A stretch of 64,000 nucleotides of DNA from Oscillospiraceae bacterium (GTDB lineage Bacteria > Bacillota > Clostridia > Oscillospirales > Ruminococcaceae): positions 1 through 64,000 of the forward strand of contig JAHDPQ010000113.1 in NCBI GenBank assembly GCA_018434245.1, read 5' to 3'. Numbering within the stretch: position 1 is the stretch's first letter; each line of letters begins with the position of its first letter. Under the pieces are notes generated by a model that had not been told where the DNA came from, searched no databases, and saw only the letters and a list, made by a program, of their open reading frames with translations. The position numbers and the translations under genes were made by a program. Shown piece after piece: positions 1 through 9,014 of this stretch.

Positions 1-83
1 ATCCCCAGATGCACAATGGGGTCGTAATCGTTTTATCCCCTCTCAGAGAAAATGCCTTAGTTCGAACCTCATATCATGGGGGC
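1..83. other. Window edge, no gene seen
   Basis: Nothing convincing is seen here. The stretch lies downstream of the minus-strand yeiH-like gene. A weak CCCC/GGGG hairpin at about 3-20 has no clear T-run on either strand. Confidence 0.4.
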
Positions 84-1097
84 TTACAGCTGTCCCAGCG
101 CCATTTGAGCCAGAAAAGACACCACAACCACAAGAGCGGATATTAAAAATCCATGCATCATGGGCTTTGTGCCGGAACGGGACATTTCCTTAAAGTTGGT
201 TTTCATTCCAATGGCCCCTAACGCCATCACCATGCAGAATTTGCTGATCACCAAAGCTTTGGATGTGATGCTAGCCGGCAGGATTCCACTGCTTTTGACA
301 GCGACCATTCCAAGGAACAGCAAAATAAAAAAAGGAAAGATTTTGCCTATATTTACTTGATCCGCTGTGTTTTCTTCCGCTGTTTTTCTTTGTGCCCGGG
401 ACTGAATGAAGGAAAAAATCAAAACCGTGGGAACAATGGACAGCGTGCGGGTAAGCTTTACAATCATGGCATAAGCGCCGGCAGCATCGGAAAAGGCATA
501 CCCCGCCGCCGCTACGGAAGAAGTGTCGTTTACGGCGGTTCCAGCCCATAGTCCAAAGCCCATGTCGCTCATGCCAAAATAGCGTCCTGCAATGGGAAAC
601 AAAATCACCATGAGAATATCAAACAGAAAAGTGGCCGAAACCGCATAGGCAATATCCCGGTCCTCCGCATCAATCACAGGAGCGATGGCCGCAATGGCCG
701 ATCCGCCGCAAATACCAGTCCCTGCGGAAATCAGGCTGGAAAGCTTCCAGTGCATGCCGAATGCCTTTCCCAGTGCATGCCCTCCGCCAAATGCCGCCAG
801 CAAGGTGAAGCACATGACAATCAGAGAGTAGCGGCCGACTTCCAGCACCTGAGAAAATCCCAGCGTCAGCCCCATTAAAACAATGGCAAGGCGCAAAACC
901 TGTTTGGACACCAACTGAATCCCCGGCGCAAATACAGAAGCTTTTGAAATCAACGGGTTGACGGCCATGCCGATTAGCAGGGCAAATACCCCGCCGCTGA
1001 TCAGGCCTTTGGGAACGAATCCCGCCATATAGTTGGCCACCAACGCTAACGCTCCTGCAAGAACAATACCCCATGCATATCTTTTCATGCATTTCAT
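84..1097 (-). CDS. yeiH: YeiH family putative sulfate exporter
   Basis: A 337-residue membrane protein with about ten hydrophobic segments, the usual length for the YeiH/UPF0324 family. Family-typical stretches are ISGGVFALLIGMAVNP near residues 34-49, GTGICGGSAIAAIAPVI near 127-143 and GLWAGTAVNDTSSVAAAGY near 182-200. YeiH proteins are annotated as putative sulfate/anion exporters. The ATG at 1097 is chosen because AAGGAG lies 11 nt upstream; an in-frame ATG at 1088 is too far from it. A LysR gene is divergent across about 100 bp, the classic YeiH arrangement. The family call is secure, the transported ion less so. Confidence 0.88.
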   Translation of the reverse strand: MKCMKRYAWGIVLAGALALVANYMAGFVPKGLISGGVFALLIGMAVNPLISKASVFAPGIQLVSKQVLRLAIVLMGLTLGFSQVLEVGRYSLIVMCFTLLAAFGGGHALGKAFGMHWKLSSLISAGTGICGGSAIAAIAPVIDAEDRDIAYAVSATFLFDILMVILFPIAGRYFGMSDMGFGLWAGTAVNDTSSVAAAGYAFSDAAGAYAMIVKLTRTLSIVPTVLIFSFIQSRAQRKTAEENTADQVNIGKIFPFFILLFLGMVAVKSSGILPASITSKALVISKFCMVMALGAIGMKTNFKEMSRSGTKPMMHGFLISALVVVVSFLAQMALGQL

Positions 1098-1203
1098 TTC
1101 TCTACCATCTCCTTACCGCTTGATTCTACAGGAGATAGGTGATAAAATCAAATTATAGATATTTATAATATAATAATTTAAATTTATAATAAAGGTAGCT
1201 TAT
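1098..1203. promoter_or_regulatory. Divergent yeiH/lysR control region with direct repeat
   Basis: The 106-bp intergenic region is very AT-rich. ATTTATAATA occurs twice, at 1161-1170 and 1182-1191, offset by 21 bp (two helical turns). This could place a LysR dimer pair. Several TATAAT-like hexamers occur, so exact promoters cannot be assigned by eye. The regulatory role is inferred. Confidence 0.4.
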
Positions 1204-2106
1204 ATGATTGACTTCCGGCACGAAACCTTTTACCACCTTTGCCAAATAAAAAACTATACCAAAACTGCGGAGTACCTCCATTTGACGCAGCCTGCTGTAT
1301 CCCAGCATATTCGGTATTTGGAGGACCTGTATGGCGGCCCTTTGTTTGAATACAATGGACGCAGGCTCAGCCTGACCCGGCGGGGGGAGCATCTGTATCG
1401 GTATGTGCAGGTGTTGCGGGCAGACACCAAAAAAATAGCGGAGGAACTGCAGAAAACCAATGCGGAACAGCCTTCGGTGCTGTTTGGGGCAACCCTTACC
1501 ATAGGCGAGTATGTTATGCCCGGCATTCTGCATCAAATATTGCGGGAACATCCCAATTACCGCATTGGCATGATCGTGGAAAACACGCAAAAACTGCTGC
1601 AGGAACTCAGCGATGGCACCATAGATTTCGCCGTATTAGAGGGCTATTTTGACCAGTCCCGGTATGCGGCCCGGCTGCTGAGCTACGAAAAATTTATCCC
1701 GGTCTGCTCTCCCGGTTCCTCCCTGGCGGGAAAAGCCGTATCCTTTGATGCCATTAAATCCCAACGTCTGATCTTGCGAGAAAAAGGTTCCGGCACAAGG
1801 GAGATTCTGGAGCAGGCCTTAAAGGAGCACAATTACTCTTTAGACAGCTTTGAGCAGGTGTGCGAAATTGGAAACATGAATGCCATCAAACAGTTGGTGA
1901 GCAAAGATGACGGTATCTCTTTCATGTACCTGCAAGCGGCTGCTCCAGAGCTACAAAAAGGCGAGCTGTCAGAATTTATGATTGAGGGTTTTTCGGCAGG
2001 ACATGAATTCAACTTTGTGTTCCTGGAAAATAGCGTTTACAAAAAGCAGTACATCCGGTGGTTTGACATTATCAGGCAGGCTTATGAAGTGGACAGGCCA
2101 ACCTAG
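1204..2106 (+). CDS. LysR family transcriptional regulator
   Basis: A 300-residue LysR protein. The N-terminal winged helix-turn-helix covers roughly residues 3-62, with the typical run TAEYLHLTQPAVSQHIRYLE. A periplasmic-binding-like effector domain follows (about 88-290). Length and layout are standard (CysB/CysL/YeiE-like). It is transcribed away from the YeiH gene and probably controls it, sensing a sulfur metabolite or another anion. The start at ATG 1204 follows a weak AAGG site. The family is certain; the effector and target are inferred. Confidence 0.9.
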   Translation: MIDFRHETFYHLCQIKNYTKTAEYLHLTQPAVSQHIRYLEDLYGGPLFEYNGRRLSLTRRGEHLYRYVQVLRADTKKIAEELQKTNAEQPSVLFGATLTIGEYVMPGILHQILREHPNYRIGMIVENTQKLLQELSDGTIDFAVLEGYFDQSRYAARLLSYEKFIPVCSPGSSLAGKAVSFDAIKSQRLILREKGSGTREILEQALKEHNYSLDSFEQVCEIGNMNAIKQLVSKDDGISFMYLQAAAPELQKGELSEFMIEGFSAGHEFNFVFLENSVYKKQYIRWFDIIRQAYEVDRPT

Positions 2107-2204
2107 ATGCAGCTTTTCCAAGCAAGTGAGGCACCAAAAGACCGTTCCATCCCAGCCATAACCATTCTCATATCCTGTGAAAAGTCAACTGGCTCTTGCT
2201 TCTT

Positions 2205-2256
2205 AAAAAAAACAAAGTCCGCCCACCACCTGTTCCGGTGGGGCGGACTTTGTTTG
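2205..2256 (-). terminator. Rho-independent terminator of the zinc-ribbon gene
   Basis: Long arms at 2211-2230 and 2237-2254 pair (core GTCCGCCC/GGGCGGAC) around a TGTTCC loop. On the minus strand they are followed by a run of seven or more T. The hairpin also lies downstream of the plus-strand lysR gene and may act on both. Confidence 0.85.
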
Positions 2257-2303
2257 GCCGGCACTTATATACGCAGCGCCTGATGACTGAAATACTCTTG
2301 CCT

Positions 2304-2663
2304 TTAGAGCTTCTGTCCACAGCCGGGACAGTAGCTTTGATCCGGGTAAATCCGGCGACCGCATTGGGAGCATCGGGGCCCTGCGTTGTTTTTGACCACC
2401 TGCATTTCGTGGGCGGACAGCACAGTGCCCGGGTCCTGTTCGGCCCGTTTGCCTGCCTGTGGCTGCAGTTCCATGACGCTGGCGCATTGGCCACAGGTGG
2501 CTAGATAGCCCCCGCCAAACTGGAGCACCGGGATGAAAAATACGCTCAGGGCCTGCCTTTGCCTGACCAGAAACAGCTTATCCTTGGCACCGCAGGCGGG
2601 GCATTCCCCTGCCACGTTTCCAATCTGTTTGAGCTTGGGGTTGAGTCCGGCGACGAAAAACAT
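2304..2663 (-). CDS. Zinc-ribbon domain protein
   Basis: A 119-residue protein with paired CxxC motifs: CPAC near residue 20, CGQC near 58, CSQCG near 98 and CPGCG near 112. The last two pairs form a C-terminal zinc ribbon typical of small Clostridia proteins. A hydrophobic stretch near 38-55 (ALSVFFIPVLQFGGGYLA) may touch the membrane. RBS GGGAG lies ahead of ATG 2663. It is 28 bp downstream of the next minus-strand gene, so the two are probably co-transcribed. The molecular role is unknown. Confidence 0.75.
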   Translation of the reverse strand: MFFVAGLNPKLKQIGNVAGECPACGAKDKLFLVRQRQALSVFFIPVLQFGGGYLATCGQCASVMELQPQAGKRAEQDPGTVLSAHEMQVVKNNAGPRCSQCGRRIYPDQSYCPGCGQKL

Positions 2664-2691
2664 GGTATATCTCCCTTCTGTGCGGGTTTAC

Positions 2692-3198
2692 TCACTGGGC
2701 AGGCACACACTCGATCTCAAATCGAATCACATCATCGGTGGTCAGATAATAGTGTCCGCTCACCGCCTCAAAATGCTCCTTACTGCGCAAACGTCGCACA
2801 AACTCCCGGTAGTAGGCTTCGTCGGGAGCCATGCCCACAATTACAAGATTGCGGCGGTGATAGATAAATTCCTCAATTTCCACCACCGAGCCCATGCTCT
2901 CGTAGACGGCGGAAAAGGTTTCCGCCTCGTTGACGGGGATCAGCTCGAAGTTGACGTATCCGTTGGCCATGGCCCCGGCAAACTTCATTAGAACTCCTCT
3001 GTTGCGGGAATCGGTGAGCATCCCCGCCATGCCGGGAGACTGGTCCGGATCTGCAATCAGCATGCGGATAATTTTACTTTTTCGATAAAAGTTGCTCTCC
3101 AATATCTGGGTGGACAGCAGGATGCCTCCCAGCAGCAGAGCCGCTGCCAGCAGCAAAGCCGTTATCGTCTCGGAGATGGCGCGGCGGATCTTTTGCAT
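2692..3198 (-). CDS. Hypothetical membrane-anchored protein
   Basis: 168 residues with one N-terminal transmembrane segment (about 10-32), then a soluble alpha/beta region. No family was recognised. The soluble part has a regular charged and hydrophobic pattern with no catalytic motif that can be read. RBS GAGGAG precedes ATG 3198. The gene lies after rsmE at the end of the priA-def cluster and before the zinc-ribbon gene. Coding character (frame, RBS, close packing) supports a real gene. Confidence 0.65.
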   Translation of the reverse strand: MQKIRRAISETITALLLAAALLLGGILLSTQILESNFYRKSKIIRMLIADPDQSPGMAGMLTDSRNRGVLMKFAGAMANGYVNFELIPVNEAETFSAVYESMGSVVEIEEFIYHRRNLVIVGMAPDEAYYREFVRRLRSKEHFEAVSGHYYLTTDDVIRFEIECVPAQ

Positions 3199-3320
3199 TG
3201 ATCGTTACTCCTCATAAGACAAAGCGTCCCCTGCGATTGCCCCCTTGATGATGAAAAACCTAGATTCCTGGTCCGAAAACCTGATCCCTGGGCAGTTTCT
3301 GCGGGATTGAGCCTGGTTAC

Positions 3321-4043
3321 CTAGAACTCTCCCAAATGGTACATCACCACCGAAAGAGCGCAGACTCCGGCGGTTTCGCACCGCAAAATCCGCTTACCCA
3401 ATCCCGCGGTAAGCACTCCCGCCGCCTCGGCCATGGCGGCCTCCGCTTGGGAAAAACCTCCCTCACTGCCGATCAGAACCGCAACCGAAGCAGGCTGAGG
3501 CTTGAGGATGTCTCGCAGGGCGGCTTGGCTCTCCTCGTAAAACAGGATGGGAAGATTAAACTCCGCCATTTCCCGCAAGGCGTCCTCATAGCTGAGCAGG
3601 GGCTTTACCTGAGGGATGATTCCCCTGCCGCTCTGTTTAGCGGCCTCGTAGGCAATCTTTTGCAGGCGGGCCAACTTTTTATCCATGGCTTTGTCGCCGG
3701 GGCGGGAGATGCATCGGGAGGTGAGAACTGGGGTAATTTCTACTGCCCCTAGCTCCACGGCTTTTTGCACAGCAAATTCCAGCTTATCTCCCTTGGGCAA
3801 AGCCTGATAGAGGCATACCGGCACCCGGCTTTCGCTGGCGCAGGGCTCCCGGCTCTCGATCTGAAGCGTAACGATTTCCGGCGTCACTCCCACAATTCGG
3901 CAATGATAATCGGTGCGCTGCATATCGCTGACCACCAGTTGCCGCCCCGGCTCCATATGAAGGGATTTTGCAATATGACGGGCATCCTCCCCGGTGATGT
4001 AGATCACGTCTCCGGCTATGTTTTCCACAAAGAATCTCGGCAT
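3321..4043 (-). CDS. rsmE: 16S rRNA (uracil1498-N3)-methyltransferase RsmE
   Basis: A 240-residue SPOUT methyltransferase that methylates U1498 of 16S rRNA using SAM. The N-terminal PUA-like part (about 1-70) contains GEDARHIAKSLHMEPG. The C-terminal knot carries VLIGSEGGFSQAE near residues 190-202 and LRCETAGVCALSV near 220-232, both RsmE hallmarks. Length is normal. The start is 3 bp after the stop of def, with the RBS GAGGAA inside the end of def, so translation is probably coupled. Confidence 0.93.
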   Translation of the reverse strand: MPRFFVENIAGDVIYITGEDARHIAKSLHMEPGRQLVVSDMQRTDYHCRIVGVTPEIVTLQIESREPCASESRVPVCLYQALPKGDKLEFAVQKAVELGAVEITPVLTSRCISRPGDKAMDKKLARLQKIAYEAAKQSGRGIIPQVKPLLSYEDALREMAEFNLPILFYEESQAALRDILKPQPASVAVLIGSEGGFSQAEAAMAEAAGVLTAGLGKRILRCETAGVCALSVVMYHLGEF

Positions 4044-4046
4044 GGG

Positions 4047-4517
4047 TTATTCCTCTTCATCCTCATTGAGCATCCGCTCAGCGCGATCCAAAAATACCAC
4101 GCCGTCCAGATGATCCAGCTCGTGACAAAGGGCCCGGGCCATCAAATCTTCTCCGGTCACGGTGATTAGGTCTCCGTTGCGATCCTGTGCCTGCACCGTT
4201 ACCCGCTTGGGGCGGGTCACCATCCCCGCTTCCCCGGGGAAGGAAAGGCAGGCTTCTGCAGTGCACTGCGTTTCTTCCGACGCCTCGGTGATGACGGGGT
4301 TGACAAGCTCCAGAGGCTTTTCCTCCCCCAGCTGAATCACGACCACCCGGCGGAGCACCCCCACCTGCACGGCGGCCAGCCCCACTCCATTCGCGTCTGC
4401 CATGGTCTCCAGCATGTCGTCCAGCAGCTGGTGAAGCCGCTGGTCAAATACGGTAACCTGTCTGCTTTTTTTATGGAGGATTTCGTCTTCTCCGGTCACA
4501 ATTTTGCGCAGTGCCAT
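4047..4517 (-). CDS. def: Peptide deformylase
   Basis: Removes the formyl group from nascent protein N-termini. The chosen ATG at 4517 gives 156 residues and has an AAGGG site 8-9 nt upstream; a TTG eight codons earlier lacks one. The metal site is visible: Cys90 in the EACLS motif and the HELDH motif with His132, Glu133 and His136. Motif 1 reads GVGLAAVQVG (residues 44-53) where most enzymes have Pro before QVG. Motif 2 has Ala instead of the usual Gly. The three ligands are intact, so an active enzyme is likely. Confidence 0.9.
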   Translation of the reverse strand: MALRKIVTGEDEILHKKSRQVTVFDQRLHQLLDDMLETMADANGVGLAAVQVGVLRRVVVIQLGEEKPLELVNPVITEASEETQCTAEACLSFPGEAGMVTRPKRVTVQAQDRNGDLITVTGEDLMARALCHELDHLDGVVFLDRAERMLNEDEEE

Positions 4518-4557
4518 AACGATCGCCCTTTCAGAGTGCAATGTAAGTTAGGAGCTT

Positions 4558-6978
4558 TTAATTGCCGTCGTAATGCATGTCTATATAAATTCCGGTCTGC
4601 TTATGACCAGTGTAGAACCATTCCAGCAAGCTGCTTAGAAGGGTGCGGGTTTTTATGTTATTGTTGCATTTGAGAATTAGCTTATACCGATAACGACCCG
4701 CCGCCTTAAACACATCGGCGGGAACGGGACCCAGCACCCGCAACGGCAGGTCCCGGTAAGAAGCGGCGGCCACACTGCGAAACTGTTCCAAAAAGCCTTG
4801 GGCGGCTTTCAGGGTGGCGGACTGCTCCGTCCCGGAAAACCCGATCCCCACCATGGTGCAGAAGGGGGGGTAGAGGTGGAGCTTGCGGCTGAGAATCTCC
4901 TCCTGATAGAAGGACTTGTAGTCCTGAACGGCAGCCAGCTCAATAATGGGGCTTTCGGGGGAATAGGTCTGGATGACGGCTCGGCCCCCCAGCGTTCCCC
5001 GGCCGCAGCGCCCCACCACTTGAGTGAGGAGGGAAAAGGTGCGCTCAAAGCTGCGGAAATCGTTGTTGTAAAGGCTCTGGTCGGTATTGAGCACCCCCAC
5101 CAGAGTCACGTTGGGAAAGTTAAGTCCCTTGGCTACCATCTGGGTACCGATCATGATGTCGTACTCTCCGGCTGCAAAGGCGCAAAAATGCTTCTCGTGG
5201 CTGAACTTGGACATGGTGGTGTCCATATCCACCCGCAGAATTCGCGCCCCAGGGAACACCTCCCCCAGCTCCTCCTCCAAACGCTGGGTCCCCGCTCCCG
5301 AAAGGCGGATCATCTCACTTTGACAGGAGGAGCAGGTGGTGGCCCGGGGAGTCTGATAGCCGCAGTAGTGGCAGAGCAGGGCATCGTTGGCGGCGTGATA
5401 GGTCAAAGCCACCGAGCAGGAGGGGCAGCCTGCCACCTCTCCGCAGGCGGAGCACCGCACCAAGGTGGAGTGGCCCCGCCGGTTGAGGAGCAGGATGCTC
5501 TGCTGGCCCTGCTCCAGATTGCAAAGCAGCTCCTCCCGCAATAGAAGGCTCAGGGAGGGTGTATCGGAAAGGTTTTCGCTCTCCCGCATATCCACAATCT
5601 CTACCTGCGGTAGGGGTTGTGAACCAAAGCGCTCTGTCAGCTCCACCAGCTCATACCGCCCGGTCTGGGCGGCGTGGTAGCTTTCTACCGCAGGAGTGGC
5701 AGAAGCCAGCAGCAGCAAGGCCCCGTGATAGCGGCACCGCAGCTTTGCGATTTCCCGCGTGTGGAACCGGGGGGATTGGTCGGATTTATAGGTGTGCTCC
5801 TGCTCCTCGTCGATGACCAGAAGGCCCAGATGCTCCACGGGGGCAAACACCGCCGAGCGGGTTCCCACTACAATGGGGGCGTCCCCCTCTTTGATTCTCC
5901 GCCACTCGTCCATCCGCTCCCCCAGAGAAAGTCCGCTGTGGAGCACCGCAACCTGATTGCCAAAACGGGCGTGGAAGCTTTCCAGCGTCTGGGCAGTCAG
6001 GGAGATTTCCGGTACCAGCACCACGGCGGTTTTTCCCGCCTCCAAACACTGCTGAATGAGGGCAAGGTACACCTGAGTCTTTCCCGATCCGGTTACCCCG
6101 TAGAGCAGAGCAGGTTTTTCGGGATGGTCCAACAGCCGGGAAAGGGTCTGGAAAGCCTGCTCCTGCAACTGGTTGAGCCTGACAGCTGGGGCCTTTTCAG
6201 CTTGGACATCGGCGTAAGGATTGCGAAACACCACGTGATCGTAAAAGTCCGCAGCTCCCTTGTTTTGCAGGGCCTCCGCCACCGACCGGGTCACCCCGGT
6301 GTAGTAGCAAAGCTCCCGCAGTGATACGCTTTCGTGCTCCGCCAAAAACTGTGCCGCTTGCTTTTGTTTGGGGGTGAGCTTTATACTCTCCCACCCTTCC
6401 AGCAGGCGAACCATGGTCACCTTTTCGTCCAGCAGGCGGCGGCCGCTCTGCTCCAGCTTTTCCAGAGCACCCAGAGCCACCAGCTCTTCCAGATCGTTGC
6501 CATCCAGAGCAAAGCCGATGGATAGCCGCTCCTCCCCTACCGGTGCTCTTGCCTTTTTGACGTAGTCTAAAATCTCCTGCTGAAGCTCGGTCAACTCCAG
6601 CCCTTTTTTGCCGGTGGGAGCATAGAGCGTTTTAAAGACGATGCCCAGCCCGGCGGGGACCAGCAGCCGCAATCCGTCAAACCAGGTGCAAAAGGTCTGC
6701 TCCTTGAGGTAGCGCAGCAGCACAAGGCCTTCCTCATCCAAGATGGGATCCTGGTCCAGCTGCTCCAGCACCGGCTTGACCCGGTGGGAGGCCGGCAGCT
6801 CCTCCTCCATGACTTGCAGGACGATACCCTGACGGCGCAGATTGCCTTTACCAAAGCTGACTCGCACCCGGCAGCCGGGAACGAGGGTGGAATCCATCCC
6901 ATCCGGGATTAGATAGGTGTACTCCCGGTCGAAATGGTAAAGGGCGCCGTCTACAGCCACCCGGGCGGTTTTCTGCAA
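4558..6978 (-). CDS. priA: Primosomal protein N' (PriA helicase)
   Basis: 806-residue replication-restart helicase. An N-terminal 3' DNA-binding region is followed by a DEAD/DEAH-like helicase with Walker A GVTGSGKT (about 295-302) and a DEEQ box in place of the usual DEEH. A zinc-binding insert with several CxxC pairs (CSACG, CPSC, CHYCG, CSSC) follows, then a helicase C domain with QVVGRCGRG. Length matches family members. The gene follows rpoZ in the gmk-rpoZ-priA-def order seen in many Firmicutes, here without coaBC. Confidence 0.95.
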   Translation of the reverse strand: MQKTARVAVDGALYHFDREYTYLIPDGMDSTLVPGCRVRVSFGKGNLRRQGIVLQVMEEELPASHRVKPVLEQLDQDPILDEEGLVLLRYLKEQTFCTWFDGLRLLVPAGLGIVFKTLYAPTGKKGLELTELQQEILDYVKKARAPVGEERLSIGFALDGNDLEELVALGALEKLEQSGRRLLDEKVTMVRLLEGWESIKLTPKQKQAAQFLAEHESVSLRELCYYTGVTRSVAEALQNKGAADFYDHVVFRNPYADVQAEKAPAVRLNQLQEQAFQTLSRLLDHPEKPALLYGVTGSGKTQVYLALIQQCLEAGKTAVVLVPEISLTAQTLESFHARFGNQVAVLHSGLSLGERMDEWRRIKEGDAPIVVGTRSAVFAPVEHLGLLVIDEEQEHTYKSDQSPRFHTREIAKLRCRYHGALLLLASATPAVESYHAAQTGRYELVELTERFGSQPLPQVEIVDMRESENLSDTPSLSLLLREELLCNLEQGQQSILLLNRRGHSTLVRCSACGEVAGCPSCSVALTYHAANDALLCHYCGYQTPRATTCSSCQSEMIRLSGAGTQRLEEELGEVFPGARILRVDMDTTMSKFSHEKHFCAFAAGEYDIMIGTQMVAKGLNFPNVTLVGVLNTDQSLYNNDFRSFERTFSLLTQVVGRCGRGTLGGRAVIQTYSPESPIIELAAVQDYKSFYQEEILSRKLHLYPPFCTMVGIGFSGTEQSATLKAAQGFLEQFRSVAAASYRDLPLRVLGPVPADVFKAAGRYRYKLILKCNNNIKTRTLLSSLLEWFYTGHKQTGIYIDMHYDGN

Positions 6979-7074
6979 GATGGGCCCTCCTTTTTTGCGG
7001 GTAGATAACAGAAATCAGGAACCGGCAGAGGGAATCTGCCAATTCCTGTGAAAATTTCTCTCCAAACAGAAGCT

Positions 7075-7269
7075 TTAGATAAAATCGCTGACTTTGCATT
7101 TGCCGGAGGCAAATTCCTCCACCGCCAGCTTAACGGGCTTCTCGGTCATAGAGATGTTGTTTTCGTCGGCGGCATCGGCAATATCCCGTGCTCTTTGCGC
7201 CACTGCCACAACAAATTCGTAGTAGTTATCATTTTTGCTGATGATCTGGTACATATGGGGTCTAAGCAT
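7075..7269 (-). CDS. rpoZ: DNA-directed RNA polymerase subunit omega
   Basis: Small omega subunit that helps RNA polymerase assembly. The ATG at 7269 gives 64 residues beginning [10 protein letters not shown] and overlaps the end of gmk by 8 bp, which implies translational coupling. A longer frame exists upstream but lies entirely inside gmk. The pattern NDNYYEFVVAVAQRARDIAD is typical of the conserved omega helix region. Short length is normal for Firmicutes. The position directly after gmk is conserved. Confidence 0.9.
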   Translation of the reverse strand: MLRPHMYQIISKNDNYYEFVVAVAQRARDIADAADENNISMTEKPVKLAVEEFASGKCKVSDFI

Positions 7270-7873
7270 TCTGACTAACCTCCCGGATAAATTCCTTCCT
7301 GTGGCGGACTGCACAGCCTTCCGCCACCACAATTGCCTCAAACTTGCGACAGCAATCCTCTACGTCCTCATTGACGATGATGTAATCGTACAGCATGGCC
7401 TGCTCCATCTCGGTGCGGGCCGCTTCCATCCGCAGGGCAATGGCCTCTTCCTTTTCGGTACCCCGGGATGTCAGGCGGCGGCGCAGCTCTTGTATGGAAG
7501 GGGGCATAACAAAGACGAACACTCCTTTGGGGTACTGCTCCTTGATTTTCAGAGCACCCACCAGCTCGATTTCCAAAATCACGTTGATGCCCTGGCGCAG
7601 CTGCTCCTCCACAGGGCCCCGGGGGGTTCCGTAGTAGTTACCGCCATAGCAAGCGTATTCCAGCATGGCATCCCCTGCAATCATCCGCTCAAAGCGCTCT
7701 TTGTCTATAAAGTAGTAGTCCACGCCCTCCTGCTCTCCCGGCCGGGGAGCACGGGTGGTGGCGGAAATGCTGATGGTGCAGTTTTGCTGTGTTTGCATAA
7801 ATTGTTTGAGTACCGTACCCTTTCCCACCCCGGAGGGTCCGGAAAAAACAATCAGAAGCCCCCGCTCAGCCAT
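7262..7873 (-). CDS. gmk: Guanylate kinase
   Basis: 203-residue enzyme that phosphorylates GMP to GDP. The P-loop GPSGVGKGT lies at about residues 12-20 and the GMP-binding part includes TTRAPRPGE near 38-46. Size is standard. ATG 7873 overlaps the end of remA by 8 bp and the gene end overlaps rpoZ by 8 bp, so remA-gmk-rpoZ is a tightly coupled unit. Confidence 0.97.
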   Translation of the reverse strand: MAERGLLIVFSGPSGVGKGTVLKQFMQTQQNCTISISATTRAPRPGEQEGVDYYFIDKERFERMIAGDAMLEYACYGGNYYGTPRGPVEEQLRQGINVILEIELVGALKIKEQYPKGVFVFVMPPSIQELRRRLTSRGTEKEEAIALRMEAARTEMEQAMLYDYIIVNEDVEDCCRKFEAIVVAEGCAVRHRKEFIREVSQNA

Positions 7874-8120
7874 TGGGCACCTCGGATTCGTCCTCCAGCC
7901 GGCCGGCCACTGTTTCCGGCTGCACCGCCGAAAGAATCACATGGTCGGAATCCATCACAATCACTGCCCGGGTGCGGCGGCCGTAGGTGGCGTCGATGAG
8001 CATCCCCCGGTCCCGTGCTTCCTGAATGATCCGCTTGATGGGCGCGGATTCGGGACTGACGATGGCGATGAGCCGGCTTGCCGAAACCATATTGCCAAAC
8101 CCGATGTTGATCAGCTTCAC
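7866..8120 (-). CDS. remA: RemA family extracellular matrix regulator (DUF370)
   Basis: 84 residues. The start is [10 protein letters not shown] followed by [16 protein letters not shown], the RemA/DUF370 signature. In Bacillus subtilis RemA is a DNA-binding activator of matrix and osmoprotection genes. The start codon is GTG at 8120, supported by GAGGAGG upstream and by alignment to the family N-terminus. Location between yicC and gmk is the conserved one. The targets in this organism are unknown. Confidence 0.92.
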   Translation of the reverse strand: MKLINIGFGNMVSASRLIAIVSPESAPIKRIIQEARDRGMLIDATYGRRTRAVIVMDSDHVILSAVQPETVAGRLEDESEVPNG

Positions 8121-8135
8121 CGATCTGCCTCCTCG

Positions 8136-9014
8136 TTACTCAATGTTTTGCACCTGTTCCCGTATCTTTTCAATCTCGCTCTTTAGCTCTACCACGGTTT
8201 TGGCAATTTCAATATCTTGCGCCTTGGAACCAATGGTGTTGGCCTCTCGGTTGAATTCCTGCACCAAAAAGTCCATCTTACGCCCCACCGGCTGCCCCGA
8301 CTGCAAAAATTCCCGTAGCTGGGCGATGTGACTGCGCAGCCGTACCGTCTCCTCGTCCACGGCAATCTTTTCGGCAAAGATGGCTGCCTCGGTGAGGATG
8401 CGCTGCTCCTCTATCTGCTGATTTTGCAGCACCTCGCTCAGCTTGGCATACAGCCGAGCACGGTACTCCTCCACCGTTTGGGGGGAGCGCTCTTCCACCT
8501 GAGACACATAGCCTTCGATGATGTCCAGCCGCTCCAGAATATCCGCCCGCAGCTTTTCCCCTTCAGCAGCCCGCATGGCAAGGTAGTGCTCCAAAGCCTC
8601 CTGTGCCACCTGCCGAACCGCCTCCCACAGGGCGTCTGCATCCAGTTCCACCCGGCGCAGCACAAAAATATCGTGAAAGCGGGCCAGAGAGGATAGGGTG
8701 ATGTCGTCCTCCACCTTTAGCTCCTGAGAAAGGCCCCGCAGAGCCTCCAAATATCCCTTGGCCAAAGGCGTATTGATCTGTACCTGAGCGTCCGGTTCCT
8801 CCAGAGAAACGACAGTGAGGCTCACATCTACTTTGCCCCGGGACACCTGCCCATAGACAAGGGACTTGAGCTTTTCCTCCAGATAGGCCATGGAGCGGGG
8901 AACCCGGGCCGAAAACTCAAAGAATCGATGGTTGACCGAGCGGATTTCTACCGAGATTTCCCTGCCGCCTATCAGTTGTTGGGCTTTGCCGTAACCGGTC
9001 ATGCTGCTTATCAT
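8136..9014 (-). CDS. yicC: YicC family protein
   Basis: 292 residues from ATG 9014, beginning MISSMTGYGKA, the family N-terminus; an in-frame start 33 codons upstream adds unrelated residues. AGAGGG lies about 8 nt upstream. YicC proteins have been linked to RNA decay (endoribonuclease activity). The C-terminal half contains KMDFLVQEFNREANTIGSKA, the most conserved part of the family. It heads the yicC-remA-gmk-rpoZ cluster and follows a long untranslated leader. Confidence 0.92.
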   Translation of the reverse strand: MISSMTGYGKAQQLIGGREISVEIRSVNHRFFEFSARVPRSMAYLEEKLKSLVYGQVSRGKVDVSLTVVSLEEPDAQVQINTPLAKGYLEALRGLSQELKVEDDITLSSLARFHDIFVLRRVELDADALWEAVRQVAQEALEHYLAMRAAEGEKLRADILERLDIIEGYVSQVEERSPQTVEEYRARLYAKLSEVLQNQQIEEQRILTEAAIFAEKIAVDEETVRLRSHIAQLREFLQSGQPVGRKMDFLVQEFNREANTIGSKAQDIEIAKTVVELKSEIEKIREQVQNIE

